From an uncultured Bacteroidales bacterium (GTDB taxonomy: Bacteria > Bacteroidota > Bacteroidia > Bacteroidales > UBA932), in contig CAKUSF010000117.1 in NCBI GenBank assembly GCA_934678915.1, positions 1 through 6,634 of the forward strand: DNA of 6,634 nucleotides, written 5' to 3'. The position numbers and the translations under genes were made by a program. This document shows positions 1 to 6,432 of the stretch, in pieces. Under the pieces are notes generated by a model. That model saw only the letters and a program-made list of their open reading frames with translations. It had not been told where the DNA came from and did not search any database. Numbering within the stretch: position 1 is the stretch's first letter; each line of letters opens with the position of its first letter.

Positions 1-1218
1 CTCAATCTTCGCCTCGGCGTAGGTCAGGTACATCTCGGCGAACCTGATGATGATGTTGTCGTTGGCCGCAAGGAATTTTTTCCAAGTCTCATCGACTTTC
101 TTTCTCCAAATAAGCCCGTTGAACGAAGCATACTGCTGGGAAATCCTTGAATCCTTGTTCTTCGTGTCATACTTGCCGGTGTCGTAATTGTACAAGTCCT
201 CGGCAAGCGGTGAAGGATTGTACTCTATCCCAAGATAGTTTGATCCGAACCTGACGATGGTTGCCTCACACCTTGGGTCACGGTTCTCAAACGGATCGTG
301 AGGATCAAACAAAGGAGATTTGTCTATCGTAAGTCCATCCGTGCAGAGGAAACTTGCCAGAAGATCCCAGGACGGTGTGTACTGTGCATAACCGCCGAAA
401 AGACGCGGCATATAGTCCCTTGTGGAAAAATGGTTGATCTTCAACTCCACAGACCTAGGCAGCTTGAAGATAGCCTCGTCGTTGTTGGACTCAACGGGGG
501 ACGACACAAACATGTCAGAGAAATCCTTGTGCAGACTGAAGACCCCGCTCTCGATGAGATTTTTTGACACCTCGGCCGCGGTCTTGTAATCACCGATGTA
601 AAGAGCGTGCCTTGCCTTGAATGCCATGGCGGCATACTTCGTGGCCCTTTGCTCTCCGGAATATTTCTCCGGAAGAAGCTTGATCGCCTCGTCAAAGTCT
701 TCATAAATATGCTGGTTCACTTCAGCGATTGGAGTCCTGCCATAGGCGAAAGCCTGTTCAATTGTCAGAACATCATCCACATAAGGCACATCACCGAATT
801 TTTCCGTGAGCCTTGAATATGCACACGCCCTCAAGAATCTGGCCTCCGCGATGAACCTGTCGTACTTAGCCTTCGACAAACCGTTGTCCAAAGCCCTGGA
901 TGAATATTTCAGAATCGAAGTGGCACGGCATATCATCTTGTACTGGGTGCTCCAATAGTCCGTGACGACACCAGTCTGGCCATTCAGAGTTCCATTCAGG
1001 ACAGCGCCCGTCTTGTCGCGTTGTGTATAGTCATCCGTCCAGCTCTCATCGTCAACCGGCCAGAAAGGAGCCCGGTACAAATCCCTCAAGGCCATAACAA
1101 TCTCGTCCTCGGTTGAATACCAGTTACCAGAAGAGCCGGAAGACAATGGATTCAGGTCCAGACTCTGGCATGCGGTCATAAAGAGCGCAAGAATAATCAC
1201 CAATATATTGTTTTTCAT
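1..1218 (-). CDS. SusD/RagB-like nutrient-binding outer-membrane lipoprotein (3' end beyond the window)
   Basis: This is the surface-exposed, substrate-binding partner of the SusC-like transporter, expected to sit as a lid over its barrel. I translated 406 codons from the ATG at 1218 with no stop; the C-terminus lies beyond base 1. Seen: a short lipoprotein signal peptide with a lipobox ending MTAC (Cys17), then QSLDLNP, which resembles the surface-export signals that follow the cysteine in Bacteroidota lipoproteins. Family signatures include IAEARFLRACAYSRL near residues 123-137 followed by FGDVPYV, the TPR-like helical region through about residue 225, NRDPRCEATI near 312-321, and RFAEMYLTYAEA near 392-403. 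These match the N-terminal SusD-like and the SusD/RagB domains. The start is 12 nt after the SusC stop, preceded by A/T-rich sequence without Shine-Dalgarno, so the pair is surely co-transcribed. Ligand specificity cannot be read from sequence. The family assignment is near certain. Confidence 0.95.
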   Translation of the reverse strand, partial: MKNNILVIILALFMTACQSLDLNPLSSGSSGNWYSTEDEIVMALRDLYRAPFWPVDDESWTDDYTQRDKTGAVLNGTLNGQTGVVTDYWSTQYKMICRATSILKYSSRALDNGLSKAKYDRFIAEARFLRACAYSRLTEKFGDVPYVDDVLTIEQAFAYGRTPIAEVNQHIYEDFDEAIKLLPEKYSGEQRATKYAAMAFKARHALYIGDYKTAAEVSKNLIESGVFSLHKDFSDMFVSSPVESNNDEAIFKLPRSVELKINHFSTRDYMPRLFGGYAQYTPSWDLLASFLCTDGLTIDKSPLFDPHDPFENRDPRCEATIVRFGSNYLGIEYNPSPLAEDLYNYDTGKYDTKNKDSRISQQYASFNGLIWRKKVDETWKKFLAANDNIIIRFAEMYLTYAEAKIE

Positions 1219-1230
1219 TTTATCAATCAT

Positions 1231-4200
1231 TTAAAAAGTTACGGATATTCCTCCCAATACTGATGTTGTGATCGGATAATAGATGCCACCGGCCTCTGGA
1301 TCCCACCCTTTAGGATAACCATTGATACAGAAAAGATCGCTGGCCGACGCATAGACCCTTATCTTCTTCACAAATCCTCCGAAAGCCTTGTTTGTAAGGT
1401 TTTCCGGCAAAGAATAGCCCAATGTCACATTCTTGAGCCGCAGGTACCGCCCGTTGAACAGCCAGTAATCCGACATGGCATAATTGTTCGACGCACTCTT
1501 GGCGGACAACCTCGGGTACAGGGCCGAAGCGTTCTCCTCATCGGTGTTCGTTGAACTCCAATAATTACCTTTCAGGATGGCCGGAGAGTTCAGCCAGTTG
1601 TTCTGCAAAGGTTCGATCATGGTCCTTGTCATACGCACATTCTGCTTGCCGACACCCTGAAGCATCATGGAGAAATCAATTCCTTTCCAGCCAAGTCCGA
1701 TCTGAAGGCCGTAGGTGTAACGAGGCAGCGAGCCTCCCAGCTTGACTCTATCATATTCAGGAGATATCTTCCCGTCCGGAACCCCGTCCGGTCCAGAAAT
1801 GTCTTTGTATTTAATATCGCCCACCTTGACGTTCGAATTAGTCTTCGGGGATGCCGCAAGATCCTCCTCCGACAGGAACAGACCGTCGCTCAGGTAGCCG
1901 TACCACTCATTGAACTGACCACCTTCAAGATTCACCATGGACACATCAGAACCAATGTCCTGTCCTTTCAGATAGGTGATTTTGGAGATGAAATCCGAAA
2001 GGTTGGCCGAAACCGACCAATTGAAGTCTCCTGAATAATCACGATAACCGATCTCGACCTCGAATCCGTTGGTCCTCATCGTACCGGCGTTGACCTTCGG
2101 ATCACTGTAGCCTATGTACCTTGGAATGGTGAGATCCATCAGCATGTCCTCGGTCATCTTTTTGTAGACATCGGCGTTGACCCAGATCTTATTGTCAAGG
2201 AAAGCCGCCTCGACACCGATGTTCCACGTTTTGGTTGTCTCCCAGGTTATGTCCTCGACCGCGTAGTTCCACTGTGCGGCGCTCGCGAAAGTCTCAGGTC
2301 CTTTCTGACCGTACAACAAAGCCTCGCTGACGTTGATGGCGGCCTGATAAGGGAAGGTGGAGCCGATCTGCTCGTTTCCAAGCGTTCCGTACGACGCTTT
2401 CAATTTGATCAACGAGACCCAGTCCTGACGCAACTGCTTGAAGAAAGGTTCCTCTGTCAGAACATAGCCCACCGAAGCAGATGGGAAATTTCCCCAACGG
2501 TATTTCCGGGAGAATCTCGAGGAACCGTCACGTCTGAAGTTGACCTGAACCAGATATCGTCCGTCATAGTTGTACATCAGACGACCAAAGAAAGAACGAT
2601 ATGCGTAATGGTCCGCATTTCCGGACATGTCCTGATAACTGCTGTTCCCCCTGTCAAGATAAGGGAAGGATGTCATGGCGAAACGGTCCCTCATTGCCGT
2701 GAGGCTCTCGGAGAAATTGTAGAAACTCTCGTAGCCGGCCATGGCGGAGACAGAGTGCTTGCCGAATGACTTGTCATAGTTGGCGACAATCTGGTAAGTG
2801 GAGTCGTAGAAATCGTCGCGTCTTTCGGTCAGGTTGGTATAGACATGGCCACTCATCGGCTTAGGGTTGTCCGGGTAGTCATAATCCGTGTAAGTCAAAG
2901 CCTTTGAAAACTTTTTTGCTTTGTTGAAGTAGAAATTATACGACGCCACGGCAGAGACCTTAAAGCCGTCAAACGGTCTGAAGTCTATGCTCGCCTTGCC
3001 ACTGGCGTTGTTATACCAAGAGGTGTGGGTTCCTCCGTCATAAAGACGCGGGAATATGTTTCCTCCGTCTTTCACGTCGGCGTATCTTCCATCGCTCCAC
3101 TTGATCGCATAAATCGGCGGTATCATCCTGGAAGACCAAGGCGCGTCGATCGGAGACACCGATTCGGAACGTTTGAGATTCAGATCCAGATGGGCGCCCA
3201 GATATTTGTTGACGTTGATGTCGTTGTTGATCCGGATCATGAAACGCTGGAAAGTCTTGTTGACATAAAGAGCGTCTGACTTGTCGTAGCGGAGAGACGC
3301 CTTTGTCTTCACCGTCTTGTTCCCCGCCGTGATCAGAAGAGAATGTGTCTGATGTGACGTGGACTTTTTGAAAGCGGCGTTCTGCCAGTCCGCGATAGGG
3401 TACCTGTCCGGATCAGACTCGTTCAATGCAAGATAATTTGTCACCAGATCCTCAGGGTATGTCTGCCACATTCCGGCTGATGGATTGTCATTGTAGCGAA
3501 GCTCATTGGCCATCTTCATATAGTCAACCGCCCCTACATATTCAGGCAATTCGGTCGGGAACTCCAGATTATACTCATAGCTATAGTTCAAATCCAGAGA
3601 GGATTCCTTGGCTCGCTTGGTTGTGATGACAATCACACCGGAAGCCGCTCGCGCGCCATAGATGGAAGCTGACGCGGCATCCTTAAGCACAGTGATCGAT
3701 TCAACATCATTCGGATTGACAAGATCAATCTTAGCAGGAACTCCATCCACGATGACCAGAGGGCTCGCGTCGCTTATTGACGTGATTCCACGTACACGGA
3801 GGGTACCGCTGTTTTCCGGATCACCACCTGAACGTGTCACAAGCAGATCAGGAGTCGCTCCCTGAAGCGCTAACGAAAGATTGGTTGTCTTTCTTGACTC
3901 CACGTCCTTGCCGCTGATAACGGACGTCGCTCCGGTCAAGTCCTTTCTTTTCATGGTTCCATAACCTATCACCACAACCTCGTCAAGGGCTTCCCTGTCC
4001 TCCTGAAGGACAACAGAGAGCGATGTCCTGCCTTTCACGGCCACATTCTGAGACTGGAATCCCATAAAACTGACATTCAGAGAAGCCGACGCATCAACCC
4101 CGATCTCAAACTTGCCGTCAGGGTCTGTCATGGTTCCGTTGTTCCGGGATCCGCTTTCCTGGACATAGGCTCCCGCCACCGGCGCCCCGTTCTCATCTGT

Positions 4201-4548
4201 CACGACACCGTGGACCTTGATATGCCCATCAGACGCAGCCTTTCTTTCTTTAAGATAGATTTTATTGTCACGAATCTCGTAGGCCGTCTCCGTACCTGAG
4301 AACAGCTCATCCATGACATCCTTCAATCCGGCGTTTTCCACGTTGATGGTCACCTTGCGGTTCATGTCCATCGTCTGGTTGCTGTAGACCATACGCAGGC
4401 CGGTCTGTCGCTGGATGGACCCCAACACGGTCTCGATTCCGGTGTCCTTGCAGTTCAAGGTCACCCTTTGAGCCATCGCCGGAATCAGGCTCGCAGAAAC
4501 CAACAAGACTGCGATCACTGCGGCCACTCTTTTTGAAATACTCTTCAT
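1231..4548 (-). CDS. SusC/RagA-like TonB-dependent outer-membrane transporter with N-terminal STN signalling domain
   Basis: This 1105-residue outer-membrane importer would take up the ligand captured by SusD, using TonB-ExbBD energy. Domains seen in order: signal peptide 1-26, cleaved after AMA; STN domain about 30-100 (starts VTLNCKDTGIETVL, ends DNKIYLKE); carboxypeptidase-regulatory-like beta-sandwich about 111-183 (VHGVVTDENGAPVAGAYV); TonB-box region with LDEVVVIGYG at 188-197; plug about 200-311 with the SusC signatures LRVRGITS, PLVIVDGVP and SITVLKDAASASIYGARA; then a beta-barrel to a terminal phenylalanine (GGISVTF), typical of the outer-membrane assembly signal. The STN domain is absent from many SusC proteins. 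Where present, it marks transporters that signal to a FecR-type anti-sigma factor, and such a gene lies directly upstream here. The ATG at 4548 gives the signal peptide. A putative ECF promoter lies 43 nt upstream. The frame is intact. The substrate is unknown; a glycan is the family's usual cargo but this is inference. Confidence 0.97.
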   Translation of the reverse strand: MKSISKRVAAVIAVLLVSASLIPAMAQRVTLNCKDTGIETVLGSIQRQTGLRMVYSNQTMDMNRKVTINVENAGLKDVMDELFSGTETAYEIRDNKIYLKERKAASDGHIKVHGVVTDENGAPVAGAYVQESGSRNNGTMTDPDGKFEIGVDASASLNVSFMGFQSQNVAVKGRTSLSVVLQEDREALDEVVVIGYGTMKRKDLTGATSVISGKDVESRKTTNLSLALQGATPDLLVTRSGGDPENSGTLRVRGITSISDASPLVIVDGVPAKIDLVNPNDVESITVLKDAASASIYGARAASGVIVITTKRAKESSLDLNYSYEYNLEFPTELPEYVGAVDYMKMANELRYNDNPSAGMWQTYPEDLVTNYLALNESDPDRYPIADWQNAAFKKSTSHQTHSLLITAGNKTVKTKASLRYDKSDALYVNKTFQRFMIRINNDINVNKYLGAHLDLNLKRSESVSPIDAPWSSRMIPPIYAIKWSDGRYADVKDGGNIFPRLYDGGTHTSWYNNASGKASIDFRPFDGFKVSAVASYNFYFNKAKKFSKALTYTDYDYPDNPKPMSGHVYTNLTERRDDFYDSTYQIVANYDKSFGKHSVSAMAGYESFYNFSESLTAMRDRFAMTSFPYLDRGNSSYQDMSGNADHYAYRSFFGRLMYNYDGRYLVQVNFRRDGSSRFSRKYRWGNFPSASVGYVLTEEPFFKQLRQDWVSLIKLKASYGTLGNEQIGSTFPYQAAINVSEALLYGQKGPETFASAAQWNYAVEDITWETTKTWNIGVEAAFLDNKIWVNADVYKKMTEDMLMDLTIPRYIGYSDPKVNAGTMRTNGFEVEIGYRDYSGDFNWSVSANLSDFISKITYLKGQDIGSDVSMVNLEGGQFNEWYGYLSDGLFLSEEDLAASPKTNSNVKVGDIKYKDISGPDGVPDGKISPEYDRVKLGGSLPRYTYGLQIGLGWKGIDFSMMLQGVGKQNVRMTRTMIEPLQNNWLNSPAILKGNYWSSTNTDEENASALYPRLSAKSASNNYAMSDYWLFNGRYLRLKNVTLGYSLPENLTNKAFGGFVKKIRVYASASDLFCINGYPKGWDPEAGGIYYPITTSVLGGISVTF

Positions 4549-4591
4549 TTTGCTAATAATATTTTTAATTGGTTATTTCATTTTAACATTA

Positions 4592-4621
4592 TTAACACTT
4601 GTTAGCCCGAAAAGTATTATA
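4592..4621 (-). promoter_or_regulatory. Putative ECF-sigma promoter of the susC/susD-like operon (copy 2 of a bipartite motif)
   Basis: Read on the minus strand this is TATAATACTTT, nine bases (TCGGGCTAA), then CAAGTGTTAA. The same two outer blocks with the same nine-base spacing occur upstream of the sigma gene at 6310-6339; the spacers agree at only one of nine positions. The downstream block ends 43 nt before the SusC start codon, a reasonable place for -35 and -10 elements and a short leader. That the local ECF sigma factor reads this motif is inference. TACTTTTC also partly resembles the Bacteroides housekeeping -7 element (TAnnTTTG), but I see no TTTG at the expected upstream distance. 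An operator for another regulator is the main alternative. Confidence 0.6.
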
Positions 4622-4638
4622 GAGGCCACACTATTTCT

Positions 4639-4668
4639 TTCCTTTGCTCCTCATCAGGCGTAAAGGAA
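4639..4668 (-). terminator. Weak hairpin just after the anti-sigma gene, possible attenuator or terminator
   Basis: On the minus strand TTCCTTT pairs perfectly with AAAGGAA across a 16-nt loop, and the loop can form an inner CCT/AGG stem. The hairpin begins 3 nt after the anti-sigma stop codon and ends before the putative SusC promoter, which is where a terminator separating the two transcription units would sit. It is not followed by a T-run (the next bases are AGAAATAG), and the stem is A/T-rich, so it may be weak or incidental. I call it only because of its position. Confidence 0.2.
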
Positions 4669-4671
4669 CGG

Positions 4672-5688
4672 CTAATCAACGGAGGAGGCGACCTGCCATC
4701 TCCCGTTTCCACATTCATGAAAGGAAACGTAGGAAACAGTCTCAATGTCTTTCAACACGTCCTTGACCGGGGTGCTGTCAGGGAAAGACAAGGTGAATCT
4801 GCCGTCCAACACCTTTGGATCCTTAACGTCAAAAGCGACTCCATACTGGCGCTCAAGCGTGTGCAGTATCTCGTCAAGCGACGCCATGCTGAAACACTGC
4901 CGGTTCTCCCGCCAAGACGAAACCGGCTCCATGTCGATTGGGCGGCTGATTTTGCAATCGCCGGTAATCCTATTATATTCAGCGGATTCGCCAGGCTTGA
5001 GGCTGTAGTTCAAGAGCCTGTGGTCGTCAAGTAAGACAGCCCCTTCTTCGAGGGTCACCCGGACAGGTTCTTGACGATAGGCCTTGATGTTGAAGCGTGT
5101 ACCGGTAACCCTGACGTCAAGATTGTCGGACTCCACAGTAAAAGGCCGCCCGGAATCCTTTGCGACAGAGAAATACGCCTCTCCATCCAGTTTCACACGT
5201 CTGCTGAAAAGTCCGAACCTTGTCGGATATGTAAGTTTGGACATCGAATTAAGCATTACAGAAGTCCCGTCAGACAATAACACCTGCATTCTTTCCCCGG
5301 CCGGAACCTCCACGTTCGAGTACATCACAGGAGCGAACAACTTCATTTTAGCCGTCAGAAACACAAGCGATGACAGAGCCAGCACTAACGGAACAGCCAA
5401 CGAAGCCGCAACCATGATTCCGAGACGGTTCCTTTTCTTTTCCTGACGGATCCCGCTAAGCAAGCGTTCCTTCATGCGTGTCTGGGTTTCATCATTTTCA
5501 TGTGAGTCTGTACACATGTCAGCCTCCGATATCTTTTTCCAATCCTCAAACATTCGGGCGGACAGATACTCCTGCCCTTTATCAGTTGAAAACCAGTTGG
5601 CGACCTCACGAGCTTCATCGGCAGACGCCTGATTGTCCAGCACTCGTGAAATCATACTTTCATCATATTCTTTTCTCATCGCTTCCAT
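4672..5688 (-). CDS. FecR-family transmembrane anti-sigma factor
   Basis: This 338-residue inner-membrane protein should bind the co-transcribed ECF sigma factor in the cytoplasm and receive a signal from the STN domain of the SusC-like transporter in the periplasm. Seen: a cytoplasmic part (about 1-88) ending in basic residues KKRNR; one transmembrane helix about 89-113; a FecR domain about 125-220 with VPAGERMQVLLSDGTSVMLN, the KLDGEAYF motif, TGTRFNIKAY and VTLEEGAV; and a C-terminal DUF4974-type domain about 265-335 (FSMASLDEILHTLERQYGV). The Gly196-Thr197 pair matches the position of self-cleavage known in some Pseudomonas FecR-family proteins. The start ATG at 5688 is bounded by in-frame stops just upstream; the methionine at codon 4 is an alternative. 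It follows the sigma gene by 24 nt with no promoter-like motif between, so the two are probably one operon. In this family the protein may also assist sigma activation. Confidence 0.93.
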   Translation of the reverse strand: MEAMRKEYDESMISRVLDNQASADEAREVANWFSTDKGQEYLSARMFEDWKKISEADMCTDSHENDETQTRMKERLLSGIRQEKKRNRLGIMVAASLAVPLVLALSSLVFLTAKMKLFAPVMYSNVEVPAGERMQVLLSDGTSVMLNSMSKLTYPTRFGLFSRRVKLDGEAYFSVAKDSGRPFTVESDNLDVRVTGTRFNIKAYRQEPVRVTLEEGAVLLDDHRLLNYSLKPGESAEYNRITGDCKISRPIDMEPVSSWRENRQCFSMASLDEILHTLERQYGVAFDVKDPKVLDGRFTLSFPDSTPVKDVLKDIETVSYVSFHECGNGRWQVASSVD

Positions 5689-5712
5689 TATGTATCATTT
5701 TTATCAACTTCG

Positions 5713-6279
5713 TTACAATTCCAATAAGAACATTATCAGCAAGAATCCGAGAATATTCTTTTTTAATATTTTAATAGCCTGATTATAATGAACTTTCACC
5801 GTCGGTACGGTGATATTCATGACTTTGGCTATTTCTTTGTTTGACATTCCTTTCATCAGTTTGAGCATGCAGATGTCCCTTTTTCTTTCCGGAAGATCGG
5901 ATATCCCGGAAAGCAAGCGCCTCCATTCACTCCTCCTTTCAATCTCGTTTATCAACCGCCCGTCATCCTCTTCTGTCTGAGCTAAGGCATAATTAGCCTC
6001 AATCACTATGGTGCGGTGCCGCAATTCGTTGAGTATGTGATTCTTCATAATCGTATATAGAAGATTGAACACATCCTCATCTAAACTGACACGGTCCCTC
6101 TTCATCCATAATCTCATAAAGGTATGTTGCACCGCATCCTCAGCATCTTCCTCGGATTTAAGATAACGGTAGGCGAAAGAGTACAGAGTCCTTCCATACA
6201 AAGTGAATATCCTCGCGTAGGCTTTCTCGTTTCCTTTCTTCAATTCCGTCAGCAGAATGTCATCTATTTTAATGTGCAT
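5713..6279 (-). CDS. ECF sigma factor, FecI-like, of the Bacteroidota SusCD-associated type
   Basis: This 188-residue alternative sigma factor should direct RNA polymerase to the SusC/SusD-like operon when released by the anti-sigma factor. Seen: sigma region 2 about 18-88 (AYARIFTLYGRTLYSFAYRY, then SEEDAEDAVQHTFMRLW, the usual core-binding and -10-recognition segment), a short linker about 89-118, and sigma region 4 about 120-172 with LSGISDLPERKRDICMLKL and the helix-turn-helix MSNKEIAKVMNITVPTVKVH. There is no region 1 or 3, as expected for ECF proteins. The last 13 residues (ILGFLLIMFLLEL) are strikingly hydrophobic and extend past region 4. Similar tails occur in other Bacteroidota ECF sigma factors; their role is not settled to my knowledge. 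The ATG at 6279 gives a full-length product; no Shine-Dalgarno is visible. A copy of the shared bipartite motif lies 30 nt upstream, suggesting autoregulation. Confidence 0.95.
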   Translation of the reverse strand: MHIKIDDILLTELKKGNEKAYARIFTLYGRTLYSFAYRYLKSEEDAEDAVQHTFMRLWMKRDRVSLDEDVFNLLYTIMKNHILNELRHRTIVIEANYALAQTEEDDGRLINEIERRSEWRRLLSGISDLPERKRDICMLKLMKGMSNKEIAKVMNITVPTVKVHYNQAIKILKKNILGFLLIMFLLEL

Positions 6280-6309
6280 TATGTGTCGGTCTAAATACCA
6301 TAATTATAT

Positions 6310-6339
6310 TTAACACTTGAGAATAGAGAAAGTATTATA
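6310..6339 (-). promoter_or_regulatory. Putative ECF promoter of the sigma/anti-sigma operon (copy 1 of a bipartite motif)
   Basis: On the minus strand this is TATAATACTTT, nine bases (CTCTATTCT), then CAAGTGTTAA, ending 30 nt before the sigma start codon. All 21 bases of the two outer blocks, and the spacer length, are identical to those at 4592-4621 upstream of the SusC-like gene. Conserved blocks around an unconserved spacer fit -35 and -10 elements better than a chance repeat. If the local sigma factor recognises it, the sigma gene is positively autoregulated. The upstream block overlaps a palindrome at 6329-6343. No Bacteroides-type -33 TTTG is visible at a suitable distance. Confidence 0.6.
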
Positions 6340-6343
6340 CTTT
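6329..6343. repeat. Perfect 15-bp palindrome AAAGTAT-T-ATACTTT overlapping the sigma promoter
   Basis: Seven-base arms AAAGTAT and ATACTTT flank one central base. The palindrome covers the upstream block of the bipartite motif and extends 4 bp further upstream of it. The SusC copy of the motif keeps only the motif part (AAAGTATTATA then GAGG), so the dyad is specific to the sigma promoter. A small dimeric regulator could bind here, but in such A/T-rich sequence it may be incidental. Confidence 0.3.
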
Positions 6344-6373
6344 AATAAAAAATGGGAGTAGAATATCATTAAA

Positions 6374-6404
6374 GAGGATGACCAAAAAGTATTTGGTCAT
6401 CCTC
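6374..6404 (-). terminator. Rho-independent-type terminator after the PQQ/BamB-like gene
   Basis: A perfect 13-bp inverted repeat (GAGGATGACCAAA and its complement) encloses a 5-nt loop. On the minus strand it starts 28 nt after the stop codon of the right-hand gene and is followed by TTTAATGATATT, a short T-rich tract. It lies between that gene and the sigma promoter, so it should insulate the signalling operon from upstream transcription. The T-run is short, but the long perfect stem and position make termination the best reading. Confidence 0.75.
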
Positions 6405-6432
6405 CTTCACTTTAACTCCACCTCAAATGTCG

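Noticed and set aside
298..567. Plus-strand open frame opposite the SusD-like gene (also one at 607-816).
   Set aside because: The minus strand carries a continuous, clearly homologous SusD-family frame through both; the plus frames show no recognisable motif and no supporting start context.
1..1218. The SusD-like gene considered as a pseudogene because no stop codon is seen.
   Set aside because: The frame is uninterrupted to the window edge and the family motifs are in order; it simply runs out of the window.
4717..5446. Several overlapping plus-strand open frames opposite the anti-sigma gene, up to 120 codons.
   Set aside because: They overlap one another and lie within a well-supported FecR-family gene; their translations look like shadow sequence without domains or membrane segments.
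5689..5712. A separate promoter for the anti-sigma gene.
   Set aside because: The gap is only 24 nt, holds no copy of the bipartite motif and no Bacteroides-type promoter, so co-transcription with the sigma gene is simpler.
6280..6360. A standard Bacteroides housekeeping promoter (-7 TAnnTTTG with -33 TTTG) before the sigma gene.
   Set aside because: The best -7-like match (TACTTTCT) has two mismatches and there is no TTTG at the expected distance; basal transcription from elsewhere cannot be excluded.
6384..6394. A third partial match to the shared motif (AAAGTATT) inside the terminator hairpin.
   Set aside because: Only the A/T-rich core of one block matches, the second block is missing, and the bases are explained by the hairpin loop and arms.
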